Shown here: piece after piece, positions 46,989-55,353 of the stretch | Layout of the letters: every line of letters starts with the position of its first letter | Numbering within the stretch: position 1 is the first letter of the stretch | NCBI RefSeq assembly: GCF_006715635.1 | Contig: NZ_VFNP01000001.1 | Coordinates: 3,844,001-3,908,000 of the forward strand | Length of the DNA: 64,000 nucleotides | Reading direction: 5' to 3' | Origin: Streptomyces sp. SLBN-118 | Lineage (GTDB): Bacteria; Actinomycetota; Actinomycetes; Streptomycetales; Streptomycetaceae | The notes under the pieces: model-generated | Seen by the model: only the letters and a program-made list of their open reading frames with translations | Told to the model about the DNA's origin: nothing | The model's database searches: none | Program-made: the position numbers and the translations under genes

Positions 46989-48107
46989 TCAGCGTCGGGA
47001 CATGTAGATGTCGAGCGCCTTGTGCAGCAGCTTGTTGAGCGGGAAGTCCCACTCGCCGACGTACTCGACGGCTTCGCCGCCCGTGCCGACCTTGAACTGG
47101 ATCAGACCGAAGAGATGGTCGGTCTCGTCGAGCGAGTCGCTGATGCCGCGCAGGTCGTAGACGGTCGCGCCCATCGCGTAGGCGTCGCGCAGCATCCGCC
47201 ACTGCATCGCGTTCGAGGGACGGACCTCGCGGCCGATGTTGTCGGAGGCGCCGTAGGAGTACCAGACATGACCGCCGACGACCAGCATGGTGGCCGCGGA
47301 CAGGTTCACGCCGTCGTGCCGCGCGAAGTACAGCCGCATGCGGTTGGGGTCCTCGTTGTTCAGGACGGTCCACATGCGCTGGAAGTACGAGAGCGGGCGC
47401 GGCCGGAAGTGATCGCGCACAGCGGTGATCTCGTACAGCCTCTGCCACTCGGCCAGGTCGTCATAACCACCCTGGACGACCTCGACGCCGGCCTTCTCGG
47501 CCTTCTTGATGTTGCGTCGCCACAGCTGGTTGAAGCCCTTGAGGACGTCGTCGAGCGACCGGTTCGCCAGCGGCACCTGATAGACGTACCGCGGTTGTAC
47601 GTCGCCGAAGCCGGCACCGCCGTCCTCGCCCTGCTGCCAGCCCATCTTCCGCAGCCGGTCGGCGACTTCGAAGGCGCGGGGCTCGATGTGGGTCGCCTCG
47701 ACATCGCGCAGGCGTTTCACGTCCGGGTCCTGGATGCCGGCCTTGATCGCCGGTGCCTCCCAGCGGCGGATGACCACCGGGGGGCCCATTTTCACCGAGA
47801 AGGCGCCCTGCTGCTTGAGGTGGGCGAGCATCGGCTGCAGCCAGTCGTCCAGGTTCGGGGCGTACCAATTGATCACCGGGCCCTCGGGCAGATACGCGAG
47901 ATAGCGCTTGATCTTGGGCAGCTGGCGGTACAACACCAGGCCCACGCCCACCAGTTCACCGCTCCTGTCGAACCAGCCCAGGTTCTCCGACCGCCATTCG
48001 GTCTTCACATCAGCCCATGCCGGGACCTGGCAATGACTTGCCGAGGGCAGGGTCTGGATGTACGCCAGATGCTGCTCTCGGCTGATGGTCCTCAGGGTCA
48101 GGCTCAT
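46989..48107 (-). CDS. femX: FemX/FemAB-type peptidoglycan bridge aminoacyltransferase
   Basis: 372 residues (MSLTLRTISREQHLAYIQTL). Uses aminoacyl-tRNA to add the first bridge residue to lipid II; streptomycetes have a single glycine bridge, so glycyl-tRNA is expected. Two GNAT-like domains: SHCQVPAWADVKTEW, FDRSGELVGVGLVLYRQLP and YLPEGPVINW in the first; RSLDDVLKGFNQLWRRNIKKAE as the family's helical arm; GHVWYSYGASDNIGREVRPS and QWRMLRDAYAMGATVYDLRG in the second. Together with MurJ, the PBP and the racemase-like gene it places most of the late peptidoglycan steps close to the origin. Followed by the racemase-like gene. Confidence 0.93.
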   Translation of the reverse strand: MSLTLRTISREQHLAYIQTLPSASHCQVPAWADVKTEWRSENLGWFDRSGELVGVGLVLYRQLPKIKRYLAYLPEGPVINWYAPNLDDWLQPMLAHLKQQGAFSVKMGPPVVIRRWEAPAIKAGIQDPDVKRLRDVEATHIEPRAFEVADRLRKMGWQQGEDGGAGFGDVQPRYVYQVPLANRSLDDVLKGFNQLWRRNIKKAEKAGVEVVQGGYDDLAEWQRLYEITAVRDHFRPRPLSYFQRMWTVLNNEDPNRMRLYFARHDGVNLSAATMLVVGGHVWYSYGASDNIGREVRPSNAMQWRMLRDAYAMGATVYDLRGISDSLDETDHLFGLIQFKVGTGGEAVEYVGEWDFPLNKLLHKALDIYMSRR

Positions 48108-48215
48108 GCGGGGCGCTCCTCGGCAGGTGTGTCCCCATGGGTTCAGGGGCTCCGGCTCTCGCGCCGAAGCCTACTGGGCCGTGAGAACGCCCCGCGTTGC
48201 CGTGGGAGAACGGGG

Positions 48216-48533
48216 CTAGTAGCCGATCAAGCCACCAAAGAGCCCGCCGTCTGCCATGCCGAGGTAGAAGCCGAAGGCGGAGGCGCCGAGTCCGAGAATC
48301 AGGAGGAAGCGTTCACGGGTCGTGGCCGAGATGAACTGGCCGTACGCGCCCGCGAGAATTCCGATGAGACCGGACCACGAGCTGAGGATGTGAAGGTTGT
48401 CGAACTGGGCGGTCGTGAATGAAATCGCGCCCAGCACCAGGGTCACCACCATCAGGGTGTCCTGGAGCGGATGGGGCTTGCCGTCCGTGGCGAAGAGAGA
48501 GCCCGTGGGGTTCGGTCGCATTGTTTGTGCCAT
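48216..48533 (-). CDS. Small membrane protein with four hydrophobic segments
   Basis: 105 residues; ATG with AGGAGGTG upstream, a near-ideal site. The first 25 residues are polar (MAQTMRPNPTGSLFATDGK), followed by hydrophobic segments TLMVVTLVLGAISFTTA, GLIGILAGAYGQFI, ERFLLILGLGASAFGFYLG and GGLFGGLIG. No family recognised with certainty; it looks like an actinobacterial conserved membrane protein without active site residues. It lies between femX (downstream, same strand) and the divergent rpsF operon, so its promoter is in the 258-base spacer with that of rpsF. Confidence 0.8.
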   Translation of the reverse strand: MAQTMRPNPTGSLFATDGKPHPLQDTLMVVTLVLGAISFTTAQFDNLHILSSWSGLIGILAGAYGQFISATTRERFLLILGLGASAFGFYLGMADGGLFGGLIGY

Positions 48534-48744
48534 GAAGCACCTCCTGGCGGTCCGGAACGCGGCACACTGTGACGCCGCGCACACCCGATGCGTACAGGGT
48601 GCGGCCCGTGAGCACCGGATTTCAACCGGAAGCACGTCTGCGGGTACTCTGAACGGTCTGCACCGGTGTCTGCCTGAGCCAGGGACGATCCCCCGGGATT
48701 GTCAGTGGCGGCGGCTACCGTTGCTTACGCATCACGACCCTCCT

Positions 48745-48763
48745 GCCACGGAACGACCGTGGC
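48745..48763 (+). promoter_or_regulatory. Leader hairpin before rpsF
   Basis: 7-bp perfect stem GCCACGG (48745-48751) / CCGTGGC (48757-48763), loop of 5, ending 13 bases before the AAAGGAGG ribosome site. Many bacteria have an S6:S18-binding leader in front of rpsF with a CCG motif; this hairpin could be that element but lacks enough detail to call. Confidence 0.35.
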
Positions 48764-48791
48764 CGCTGAGTCCAAAGGAGGTGGGTTCCAC

Positions 48792-49082
48792 ATGCGTCAC
48801 TACGAAGTGATGGTCATCCTCGACCCCGATCTCGAGGAGCGCGCAGTCTCCCCGCTGATCGAGAACTTCCTCTCCGTCGTCCGTGAGGGCAACGGAAAGG
48901 TTGAGAAGGTCGACACCTGGGGCCGTCGTCGTCTCGCTTACGAGATCAAGAAGAAGCCCGAGGGCATCTACTCGGTCATCGACCTGCAGGCCGAGCCTGC
49001 GGTCGTCAAGGAGCTCGACCGCCAGATGAACCTGAACGAGTCGGTCCTCCGGACCAAGGTCCTCCGTCCCGAGACCCACTGA
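48792..49082 (+). CDS. rpsF: 30S ribosomal protein S6
   Basis: 96 residues ([20 protein letters not shown]) with the ideal AAAGGAGG site upstream. Ferredoxin-like fold, with [20 protein letters not shown] as the S18-contacting part. First gene of the rpsF-ssb-rpsR-rplI operon. Normal length for actinobacteria. Confidence 0.98.
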   Translation: MRHYEVMVILDPDLEERAVSPLIENFLSVVREGNGKVEKVDTWGRRRLAYEIKKKPEGIYSVIDLQAEPAVVKELDRQMNLNESVLRTKVLRPETH

Positions 49083-49155
49083 GCATCTAGCTCAGAGGTC
49101 ATCGGGTTCGAGTAGCAGCAAGCAGCCAGCAGCAATCCCGCCGAGAGGTTCACCC

Positions 49156-49749
49156 ATGGCAGGCGAGACCGTCATCACGGTCGTCGGCAATCTCGTCGAC
49201 GACCCCGAGCTGCGCTTCACCCCGTCCGGTGCGGCGGTCGCGAAGTTCCGCGTCGCGTCCACTCCCCGCACCTTCGACCGTCAGACCAATGAGTGGAAGG
49301 ACGGCGAAAGCCTCTTCCTGACCTGCTCGGTCTGGCGTCAGGCGGCGGAGAACGTCGCCGAGTCGCTCCAGCGAGGCATGCGCGTTGTCGTGCAGGGCCG
49401 GCTGAAGCAGCGGTCCTACGAGGACCGCGAGGGCGTCAAGCGCACGGTCTATGAACTGGACGTCGAGGAAGTCGGCCCCAGCCTCAAGAACGCCACGGCC
49501 AAGGTCACCAAGACCACCGGTCGCGGTGGCCAGGGTGGCTACGGCGGCGGTCAGCAGCAGGGTGGCGGCAACTGGGGCGGCGGTCCCAGTGGCGGTGGCC
49601 AGCAGCAGGGCGGCGGCGGTGCACCCGCCGACGATCCCTGGGCCACCAGCGCGCCGGCCGGCGGCGGCCAGCAGCAGGGCAGTGGGGGCGGCTGGGGCGG
49701 AAGTTCCGGCGGTTCCGGCGGCGGCTACTCGGACGAGCCTCCCTTCTAA
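49156..49749 (+). CDS. ssb: Single-stranded DNA-binding protein
   Basis: 197 residues. Coats single-stranded DNA at forks. OB fold in residues 1-110 ([60 protein letters not shown]). Then a Gly/Gln-rich linker of about 80 residues with GGQQQGGG repeats, and the conserved acidic partner-binding tip YSDEPPF. Between rpsF and rpsR, the standard place. A second ssb gene is common elsewhere in streptomycetes; this is the replication one. Confidence 0.98.
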   Translation: MAGETVITVVGNLVDDPELRFTPSGAAVAKFRVASTPRTFDRQTNEWKDGESLFLTCSVWRQAAENVAESLQRGMRVVVQGRLKQRSYEDREGVKRTVYELDVEEVGPSLKNATAKVTKTTGRGGQGGYGGGQQQGGGNWGGGPSGGGQQQGGGGAPADDPWATSAPAGGGQQQGSGGGWGGSSGGSGGGYSDEPPF

Positions 49750-49792
49750 GGGCTGCTCGTACCCCACTTCTTGATCACACAGGAGATACACC

Positions 49793-50029
49793 ATGGCGAA
49801 GCCGCCTGTGCGCAAGCCTAAGAAGAAGGTCTGCGCTTTCTGCAAGGACAAGACCGTATACGTGGACTACAAGGACACGAACATGCTGCGGAAGTTCATT
49901 TCCGACCGCGGCAAGATCCGTGCCCGCCGCGTTACCGGCAACTGCACGCAGCACCAGCGTGACGTCGCCACGGCCGTGAAGAACAGCCGTGAGATGGCGC
50001 TGCTGCCCTACACGTCCACCGCGCGATAA
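49793..50029 (+). CDS. rpsR: 30S ribosomal protein S18
   Basis: 78 residues ([20 protein letters not shown]). It has Cys-x2-Cys in CAFC, and with only those two Cys it is the C+ like form lacking the second pair. [20 protein letters not shown] is the conserved 16S-binding helix region. 43 bases after ssb in one operon. Confidence 0.98.
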   Translation: MAKPPVRKPKKKVCAFCKDKTVYVDYKDTNMLRKFISDRGKIRARRVTGNCTQHQRDVATAVKNSREMALLPYTSTAR

Positions 50030-50047
50030 GGGGATGGTGACCGAATC

Positions 50048-50494
50048 ATGAAGATCATCCTCACCCACGAGGTCTCTGGCCTCGGTGCTGCCGGCGACGT
50101 CGTCGACGTCAAGGACGGTTACGCTCGCAACTACCTGGTCCCGCGTGGTTTCGCGATCCGCTGGACCAAGGGTGGCGAGAAGGACGTGGCGCAGATCCGC
50201 CGCGCCCGCAAGATCCACGAGATCGCGACGATCGAGCAGGCCAATGAGATCAAGGCCCGGCTCGAGGCCGTGAAGGTGCGTCTGGCCGTTCGCTCCGGCG
50301 ACGCCGGCCGTCTCTTCGGCTCCGTCACCCCGGCCGACATCGCCTCGGCGATCAAGACCGCCGGTGGCCCGGACGTCGACAAGCGTCGCGTTGAGCTCGG
50401 TTCGCCGATCAAGACCCTGGGCTCGCACCAGGTGTCCGTGCGTCTGCACCCCGAGGTTGCCGCGAAGCTGGGCGTCGAGGTCGTCGCCGCGTAA
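50048..50494 (+). CDS. rplI: 50S ribosomal protein L9
   Basis: 148 residues. N-terminal domain [20 protein letters not shown] and [17 protein letters not shown], a long connecting helix ([20 protein letters not shown]) and a C-terminal domain ending VEVVAA. Complete. Ends the ribosomal operon, followed by a terminator. Confidence 0.98.
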   Translation: MKIILTHEVSGLGAAGDVVDVKDGYARNYLVPRGFAIRWTKGGEKDVAQIRRARKIHEIATIEQANEIKARLEAVKVRLAVRSGDAGRLFGSVTPADIASAIKTAGGPDVDKRRVELGSPIKTLGSHQVSVRLHPEVAAKLGVEVVAA

Positions 50495-50518
50495 CGCTGC
50501 GCTCGGCTGATGTAGTAC

Positions 50519-50550
50519 GAAGGGCTGTACCCCGTGGGGTGCAGCCCTTC
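50519..50550 (+). terminator. Terminator after rplI
   Basis: 15-bp stem with one G-U pair (GAAGGGCTGTACCCC / GGGGTGCAGCCCTTC), arms 50519-50533 and 50536-50550, 25 bases past the rplI stop. Confidence 0.88.
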
Positions 50551-50593
50551 TGCTGTGCCGTCGTCACGTTTCACCGTGTTTCACGTCCATTGG

Positions 50594-50607
50594 GTTTCAC
50601 GTGAAAC
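50594..50607. other. parS: parS site 7 with two upstream half sites
   Basis: Perfect GTTTCACGTGAAAC in the convergent spacer of rplI and the MATE gene. Two more GTTTCAC half sites start at 50568 and 50578, in the same direction. Confidence 0.93.
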
Positions 50608-50629
50608 ATCGACGCTCACGGGTCGCGGC

Positions 50630-51967
50630 TCAGCGGGTCGCGCCGGTGACGATCCACCGGCCGGAGCGCGCTCGCAGCCAGAGCGTCAGCATGCGGACCG
50701 TCATCATCAGCGTCATGGCCCACCACAGGGCAGTCAGGCCGCCGCCCAGCGTGGGAATGAGCAGCGCGACCGGCGCGAAGACCGCCAGGGTCAGGAGCAT
50801 CGCCCCGGCCAGGTAGGGGCCGTCGCCCGCTCCCATCAGTACGCCGTCGAGGACAAAGACCACGCCCGCGATCGGCTGGGAGACGGCAACGACCAGCAGG
50901 GCCGGGAGAAGGGTCTCGTGCACGGCCGAGTCGCTGCTGAACAGCGGGATGAGGAGGGGCCGGGATGCCACCACCAGGATGGCGAGCACCACACCGGACG
51001 CGATGCCCCACTGCACCATGCGGCGGCAGGCCTGACGGGCGCCCTCGGCGTCGCCCGCCCCGAGATATCGGCCGATGATCGCCTGTCCGGCGATGGCGAT
51101 CGCATCGAGCGCGAAAGCCATCAGGCTCCACAGGGACAGAACGATCTGGTGGGCCGCGATTTCGGTGTCCCCGAGGCGGGCGGCCACGGCGGTGGCGATC
51201 ATCAGGACGGCACGCAGCGAGAGGGTGCGGACAAGGAGGGGGACGCCGGCCTGGGCGCTGGCTCGTATGCCCGCGGCATCGGGGCTCAGCGAGGCGCCGT
51301 GGCGCCGGGCTCCTCGTATAACGACGGTCAGGTAGGCGGCAGCCATGGCGGCCTGTGCGATGACGGTGCCCCAGGCGGAGCCTGCGATGCCGAGGCCGGC
51401 GCCGTAGACGAGTCCCACGTTGAGCGCCGCGTTGAGGGTGAAGCCGCCGATGGCTACGTACAGCGGGGTCCGGGTGTCCTGGAGGCCGCGCAGTACTCCG
51501 GTGGCGGCCAGCACCATCAGCATCGCGGGGATGCCGAAACTGGAGATCCGGAGGTAGGTGGTGGCGTACGGGGCGGCGGTGTCGGAGGCCCCGAAGGCCT
51601 GGACGAGCCAGGGCGCCGTGGGCAGGGTGACGGCGACAACGGCGACGCCGAGGAGCAGCGCGAGCCAGATGCCGTCCATCCCCTGGCGTATGGCGGCGGC
51701 GAGATCGCCCGCGCCCACGCGGCGGGCGACAGCGGCCGTGGTGGCGTAGGCGAGGAAGACGAAGACGCTCACGGAGGTCATCAGAAGTGCCGCCGCGACT
51801 CCCAGGCCGGCGAGTTGCGGGGTGCCGAGATGGCCGACGATGGCGCTGTCGACCATCACGAAGAGCGGCTCGGCGACGAGGGCGCCGAAGGCGGGAAGGG
51901 CGAGCGCGACGATCTCTCGGTCGTGGCGTCGCCGGAGAGCCTTCGTTGCCGCCGGAGCCTGAGTCAT
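50630..51967 (-). CDS. MATE family efflux transporter (DinF-like)
   Basis: 445 residues, twelve predicted helices in two related halves. Motifs: HDREIVALALPAFGALVAEPLFVMVD at the start (the Asp of the sixth-core region and PLFVMVDSAIVGHLG typical of the DinF branch), and the second half repeated at RTLSLRAVLMIATAVAARLG. Proton- or sodium-driven export of drugs or metabolites; no substrate can be given. The AAHQIVLSLWSLMAFALDA segment is a family mark. Alone on the minus strand, with dnaB diverging upstream across a 426-base spacer that holds a DnaA-box cluster. Confidence 0.92.
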   Translation of the reverse strand: MTQAPAATKALRRRHDREIVALALPAFGALVAEPLFVMVDSAIVGHLGTPQLAGLGVAAALLMTSVSVFVFLAYATTAAVARRVGAGDLAAAIRQGMDGIWLALLLGVAVVAVTLPTAPWLVQAFGASDTAAPYATTYLRISSFGIPAMLMVLAATGVLRGLQDTRTPLYVAIGGFTLNAALNVGLVYGAGLGIAGSAWGTVIAQAAMAAAYLTVVIRGARRHGASLSPDAAGIRASAQAGVPLLVRTLSLRAVLMIATAVAARLGDTEIAAHQIVLSLWSLMAFALDAIAIAGQAIIGRYLGAGDAEGARQACRRMVQWGIASGVVLAILVVASRPLLIPLFSSDSAVHETLLPALLVVAVSQPIAGVVFVLDGVLMGAGDGPYLAGAMLLTLAVFAPVALLIPTLGGGLTALWWAMTLMMTVRMLTLWLRARSGRWIVTGATR

Positions 51968-52090
51968 GGCAGCAATCTAATCTTCCACAGGTAAGAGATG
52001 CAAATGGTTTGCAGTCCTTACTGATGGTCAAGGCGCGGGCTCGGCTGTGTGCCCTTTGTTCTGATCTTGGCCCAGTCGGGAAAGTTTTTC

Positions 52091-52243
52091 TCCCCCACAG
52101 CCGGTGGACGGAAAAGTGCCAGGTCAGAGCATGTGTGGCGGGATGCCTTCGACTTTGTCCACAGAGCTGTCCCCCGGTCCGTGCACAGGTTCCGGAGAGT
52201 TCTCCACAGCATCTGGACCTTCGTCCACACGGCCTGTGGATAA
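52091..52243. promoter_or_regulatory. DnaA-box cluster upstream of dnaB
   Basis: In the MATE-dnaB spacer (51968-52393, no gene). Boxes: TTGTCCACA perfect at 52155-52163; TGTGGATAA at 52235-52243 (perfect E. coli-type box, reverse of TTATCCACA); TCGTCCACA at 52221-52229; TTCTCCACA at 52200-52208; weaker GGTGGACGG at 52103-52111, TCCCCCACA at 52091-52099 and GTGCACAGG near 52181. About seven in 150 bases is far above expectation. It could regulate dnaB or titrate DnaA. Confidence 0.8.
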
Positions 52244-52393
52244 CCAGATTGGCTGACGGTGCCGGCGGGCCTACCGTGGACCGTCGCCCGACGCGCCCGA
52301 AGCGGAGTCTGGCCGTTCGTTTTGTCAGTGTCGTGCCGTAGAAAGAGTTGGCACGGCGAGGTCCGCGGGGCGGACGGGAGGGAGGTGGCCCGG

Positions 52394-53878
52394 GTGAGCA
52401 TTTCCGAGCCCTTGGACGACCCCTGGGCAGCCGACGGCGGTCCCAGCGACCGCCTTCCCGTCTCCCGACAGCGCCGCAGCGAAAGCCGTGCCGGCCGCGA
52501 GGACCAGCACGAGCGTGGCAGGGACACCGGCGGCTGGGACGGTGGCTTGCCCGGCTTCGAGCGAGTGCCTCCGCAGGACCTGGACGCCGAGCAGTCCGTC
52601 CTCGGCGGCATGCTCCTCTCCAAGGACGCCATCGCCGATGTCGTGGAGATCATCAAGGGTCATGACTTCTACCGGCCCGCTCACGAGACCGTCTATACGG
52701 CGATCCTCGACCTCTATGCCAAGGGCGAGCCGGCCGACCCCATCACCGTTGCTGCCGAACTGGTCAAGCGTGGCGAAATCACCAGGGTCGGTGGTGCTCC
52801 GTACTTGCACACCCTGGTCCAGTCGGTCCCGACCGCGGCCAACGCCTCGTATTACGCGGAGATCGTCCATGAGCGTGCGGTGCTGCGTCGCCTCGTCGAG
52901 GCAGGCACCAAGATCACGCAGATGGGCTACGCGGCGGACGGCGATGTCGACGAGATCGTCAACTCCGCCCAGGCCGAGATCTATGCCGTTACCGAGCAGC
53001 GCACCAGTGAGGACTATCTGCCGCTCGGCGACATCATGGAGGGCGCGCTCGACGAGATCGAGGCGATCGGGTCACGCAGTGGCGAGATGACCGGTGTTCC
53101 CACCGGGTTCACCGACTTCGACTCACTCACCAATGGCCTTCACCCGGGCCAGATGATCGTCATCGCGGCCCGTCCCGCCATGGGTAAGTCCACGCTGGCA
53201 CTGGACTTCGCCCGCGCCTGTTCCATCAAGAACAATCTGCCGAGCGTGATCTTCTCCCTCGAAATGGGTCGCAACGAGATCGCGATGCGTCTGCTGTCCG
53301 CCGAGGCGCGGGTGGCGCTGCACCACATGCGCTCGGGAACGATGACGGACGACGACTGGACCCGGCTCGCACGCCGGATGCCGGATGTGTCGCAGGCCCC
53401 GCTCTATATCGACGACTCCCCGAACCTCTCGATGATGGAGATCCGGGCGAAGTGCCGGCGCCTCAAGCAGCGCAATGATCTGAAGCTGGTCGTCATCGAC
53501 TATCTGCAGCTGATGCAGTCCGGTGGTTCGAAGCGTGCCGAGAGCCGTCAGCAGGAGGTTTCTGACATGTCGCGAAATCTCAAGCTTCTGGCGAAGGAGC
53601 TGGAGCTCCCGGTGATCGCGCTGTCGCAGCTGAACCGTGGTCCCGAGCAGCGTACGGACAAGAAGCCGATGGTCTCCGACCTGCGTGAATCAGGCTCCAT
53701 CGAGCAGGATGCCGACATGGTCATCCTGCTGCACCGCGAGGATGCGTACGAGAAGGAGTCTCCGCGCGCGGGCGAGGCGGACCTGATCGTCGCCAAGCAC
53801 CGTAACGGTCCGACGGCGACGATCACGGTCGCCTTCCAGGGGCACTACTCCCGCTTCGTGGACATGGCACAGACGTAA
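52394..53878 (+). CDS. dnaB: Replicative DNA helicase DnaB
   Basis: 494 residues, GTG start (VSISEPLDDPWAADGG) with GGAGG 8 bases upstream. Hexameric 5'-3' helicase at the fork. After a disordered lead of about 55 residues, the N-terminal domain begins PQDLDAEQSVLGGMLLSKDA. The RecA-like motor has Walker A ARPAMGKSTLALDF, DYLQLMQSGG (Walker B region H2/H3), and ALSQLNRGPEQR with the arginine finger area near the end (KHRNGPT). No intein is present, though inteins occur in some actinobacterial dnaB. It is loaded with DciA. Confidence 0.98.
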   Translation: MSISEPLDDPWAADGGPSDRLPVSRQRRSESRAGREDQHERGRDTGGWDGGLPGFERVPPQDLDAEQSVLGGMLLSKDAIADVVEIIKGHDFYRPAHETVYTAILDLYAKGEPADPITVAAELVKRGEITRVGGAPYLHTLVQSVPTAANASYYAEIVHERAVLRRLVEAGTKITQMGYAADGDVDEIVNSAQAEIYAVTEQRTSEDYLPLGDIMEGALDEIEAIGSRSGEMTGVPTGFTDFDSLTNGLHPGQMIVIAARPAMGKSTLALDFARACSIKNNLPSVIFSLEMGRNEIAMRLLSAEARVALHHMRSGTMTDDDWTRLARRMPDVSQAPLYIDDSPNLSMMEIRAKCRRLKQRNDLKLVVIDYLQLMQSGGSKRAESRQQEVSDMSRNLKLLAKELELPVIALSQLNRGPEQRTDKKPMVSDLRESGSIEQDADMVILLHREDAYEKESPRAGEADLIVAKHRNGPTATITVAFQGHYSRFVDMAQT

Positions 53879-53918
53879 TGAGCTCGACGTGACGAGGCGG
53901 CCCGGATAGACCTGCCTC

Positions 53919-55289
53919 ATGACCTCCCCCAGTGAAGAGCTCCTTCCTGCCACGCGGCGGGCCCTTCTTCATCGCATCGCCGTTGCCCAGTCCGAAGGTC
54001 GCGCGCCCTCCTTTGTCGCCGGGGTGCAGCGCGACGGGCAGTTCGCGTGGTCGGGCTCCCGTAGTTGCGTCGACGGGCATGCGCCGGATGCCGATACCCA
54101 GTTCCGCATCGGCTCCATCACCAAGACCTTCACGGCAGTCCTGGTGCTGAGGCTGCGGGACGAGGGTCTGCTCGACTTGAACGACCCGCTGGAGCAGCAC
54201 CTTCCCGGCACCGGGGTCGGGGATGTGACCATCGCTCAGCTCCTCGGTCACAGCGCCGGCCTGAGCGCGGAGACGCCGGGGCCGTGGTGGGAGCGCACGC
54301 CCGGCTCGCTGCGCCCCGAACTCGCCGATGTCCTCGGAGACCAGTCGCGGATGCATCCGGCCGGGCGGCGTCACCACTACTCCAACCCCGGCTATACGGT
54401 GTTGGGTTCACTGATCGAGGCGGTACGGAAGGCATCCTGGGAGGACGTGCTGCGGAGCGAGATCCTCGAACCGCTCGGCCTCTACCGTACGAGCCCACAG
54501 CCAGAGGCCCCGCATGCCGGTGGCTGGGCGGTGCACCCCTGGGCCGATGTGATGCTCCCCGAACCCGTCGAGGACCTCGGTCTGATGGCCCCGGCCGGAC
54601 AACTCTGGTCGACGGCCGCCGACCTCTGCCGCTTCGCCGCCTTCCTCGCCGAGGGCGACGAGCGTGTGCTGAGCGCGGCGTCCGTGCGGGAGATGAGGAC
54701 GCCGTCCGTCCCGGCCGGGGCCGGGGAGTGGGACAGCACCTATGGCCTGGGGATGCAGATCGTACGGAAGGACGGCCGCACCCTCGTCGGGCACTCGGGT
54801 TCATTGCCCGGCTTCCTCGCGGGGCTCTGGGTAAGCGTGGAGGACGGCATCGCGGCCGTCGCGCTCGCCAACGCCACGTCGGGGCCGCTTGCCTCGGCAG
54901 TGGCTGCCGATCTCGTACGGATTGTGGCCGAGGCCGAACCGCGCATCCCCGCTCCCTGGCGGCCGCTGCCCGAGGTCGACCACGCGCTGCTGGAGCTGAC
55001 TGGGCCCTGGTACTGGGGGACTCAGTCCTTCGGGCTGCATCTGCTTGTCGACGGAGGCGTGGAACTGCAGCCGCTGGGCGGCACCGGCCGCGGGTCGCGC
55101 TTTGCCGCGCAGGGGGACGGTACCTGGACCGGACTCGACGGTTACTACGCGGGGGAGACCTTGCGCGTGGTGCGGGTGGAGGACGGCCCGGTGAGCCATC
55201 TCGATCTGGGCTCGTTCGTCTTCACACGTGAGCCGTATGAGCCGGGTGCAGCGATTCCGGGTGGAGTGGACGAGGAGGGCTGGCGCTGA
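53919..55289 (+). CDS. Serine hydrolase of the beta-lactamase/PBP4-like family
   Basis: 456 residues. SxxK motif in RIGSITKTFTAVLV (Ser, Lys), the YxN motif in HYSNPGYTVLG and the third-strand motif HSGSLPGFLAG (HxG) identify class C beta-lactamase-like serine hydrolases (esterases or D-aminopeptidases). No signal peptide is seen, so a cytoplasmic role is likely and resistance is not implied. The C-terminal 120 residues form an extra beta domain as in many family members. Follows dnaB by 40 bases on the same strand. Substrate unknown. Confidence 0.9.
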   Translation: MTSPSEELLPATRRALLHRIAVAQSEGRAPSFVAGVQRDGQFAWSGSRSCVDGHAPDADTQFRIGSITKTFTAVLVLRLRDEGLLDLNDPLEQHLPGTGVGDVTIAQLLGHSAGLSAETPGPWWERTPGSLRPELADVLGDQSRMHPAGRRHHYSNPGYTVLGSLIEAVRKASWEDVLRSEILEPLGLYRTSPQPEAPHAGGWAVHPWADVMLPEPVEDLGLMAPAGQLWSTAADLCRFAAFLAEGDERVLSAASVREMRTPSVPAGAGEWDSTYGLGMQIVRKDGRTLVGHSGSLPGFLAGLWVSVEDGIAAVALANATSGPLASAVAADLVRIVAEAEPRIPAPWRPLPEVDHALLELTGPWYWGTQSFGLHLLVDGGVELQPLGGTGRGSRFAAQGDGTWTGLDGYYAGETLRVVRVEDGPVSHLDLGSFVFTREPYEPGAAIPGGVDEEGWR

Positions 55290-55313
55290 CGCACAGCGTG
55301 AAACGGATCTGAT

Positions 55314-55327
55314 GTTTCACGTGAAAC
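55314..55327. other. parS: parS site 8
   Basis: Perfect GTTTCACGTGAAAC in the convergent spacer after the serine hydrolase. A GTGAAAC half site is 15 bases upstream (55299-55305). Confidence 0.94.
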
Positions 55328-55353
55328 GCGAGTGGGACCATGCCTGAACCCAC

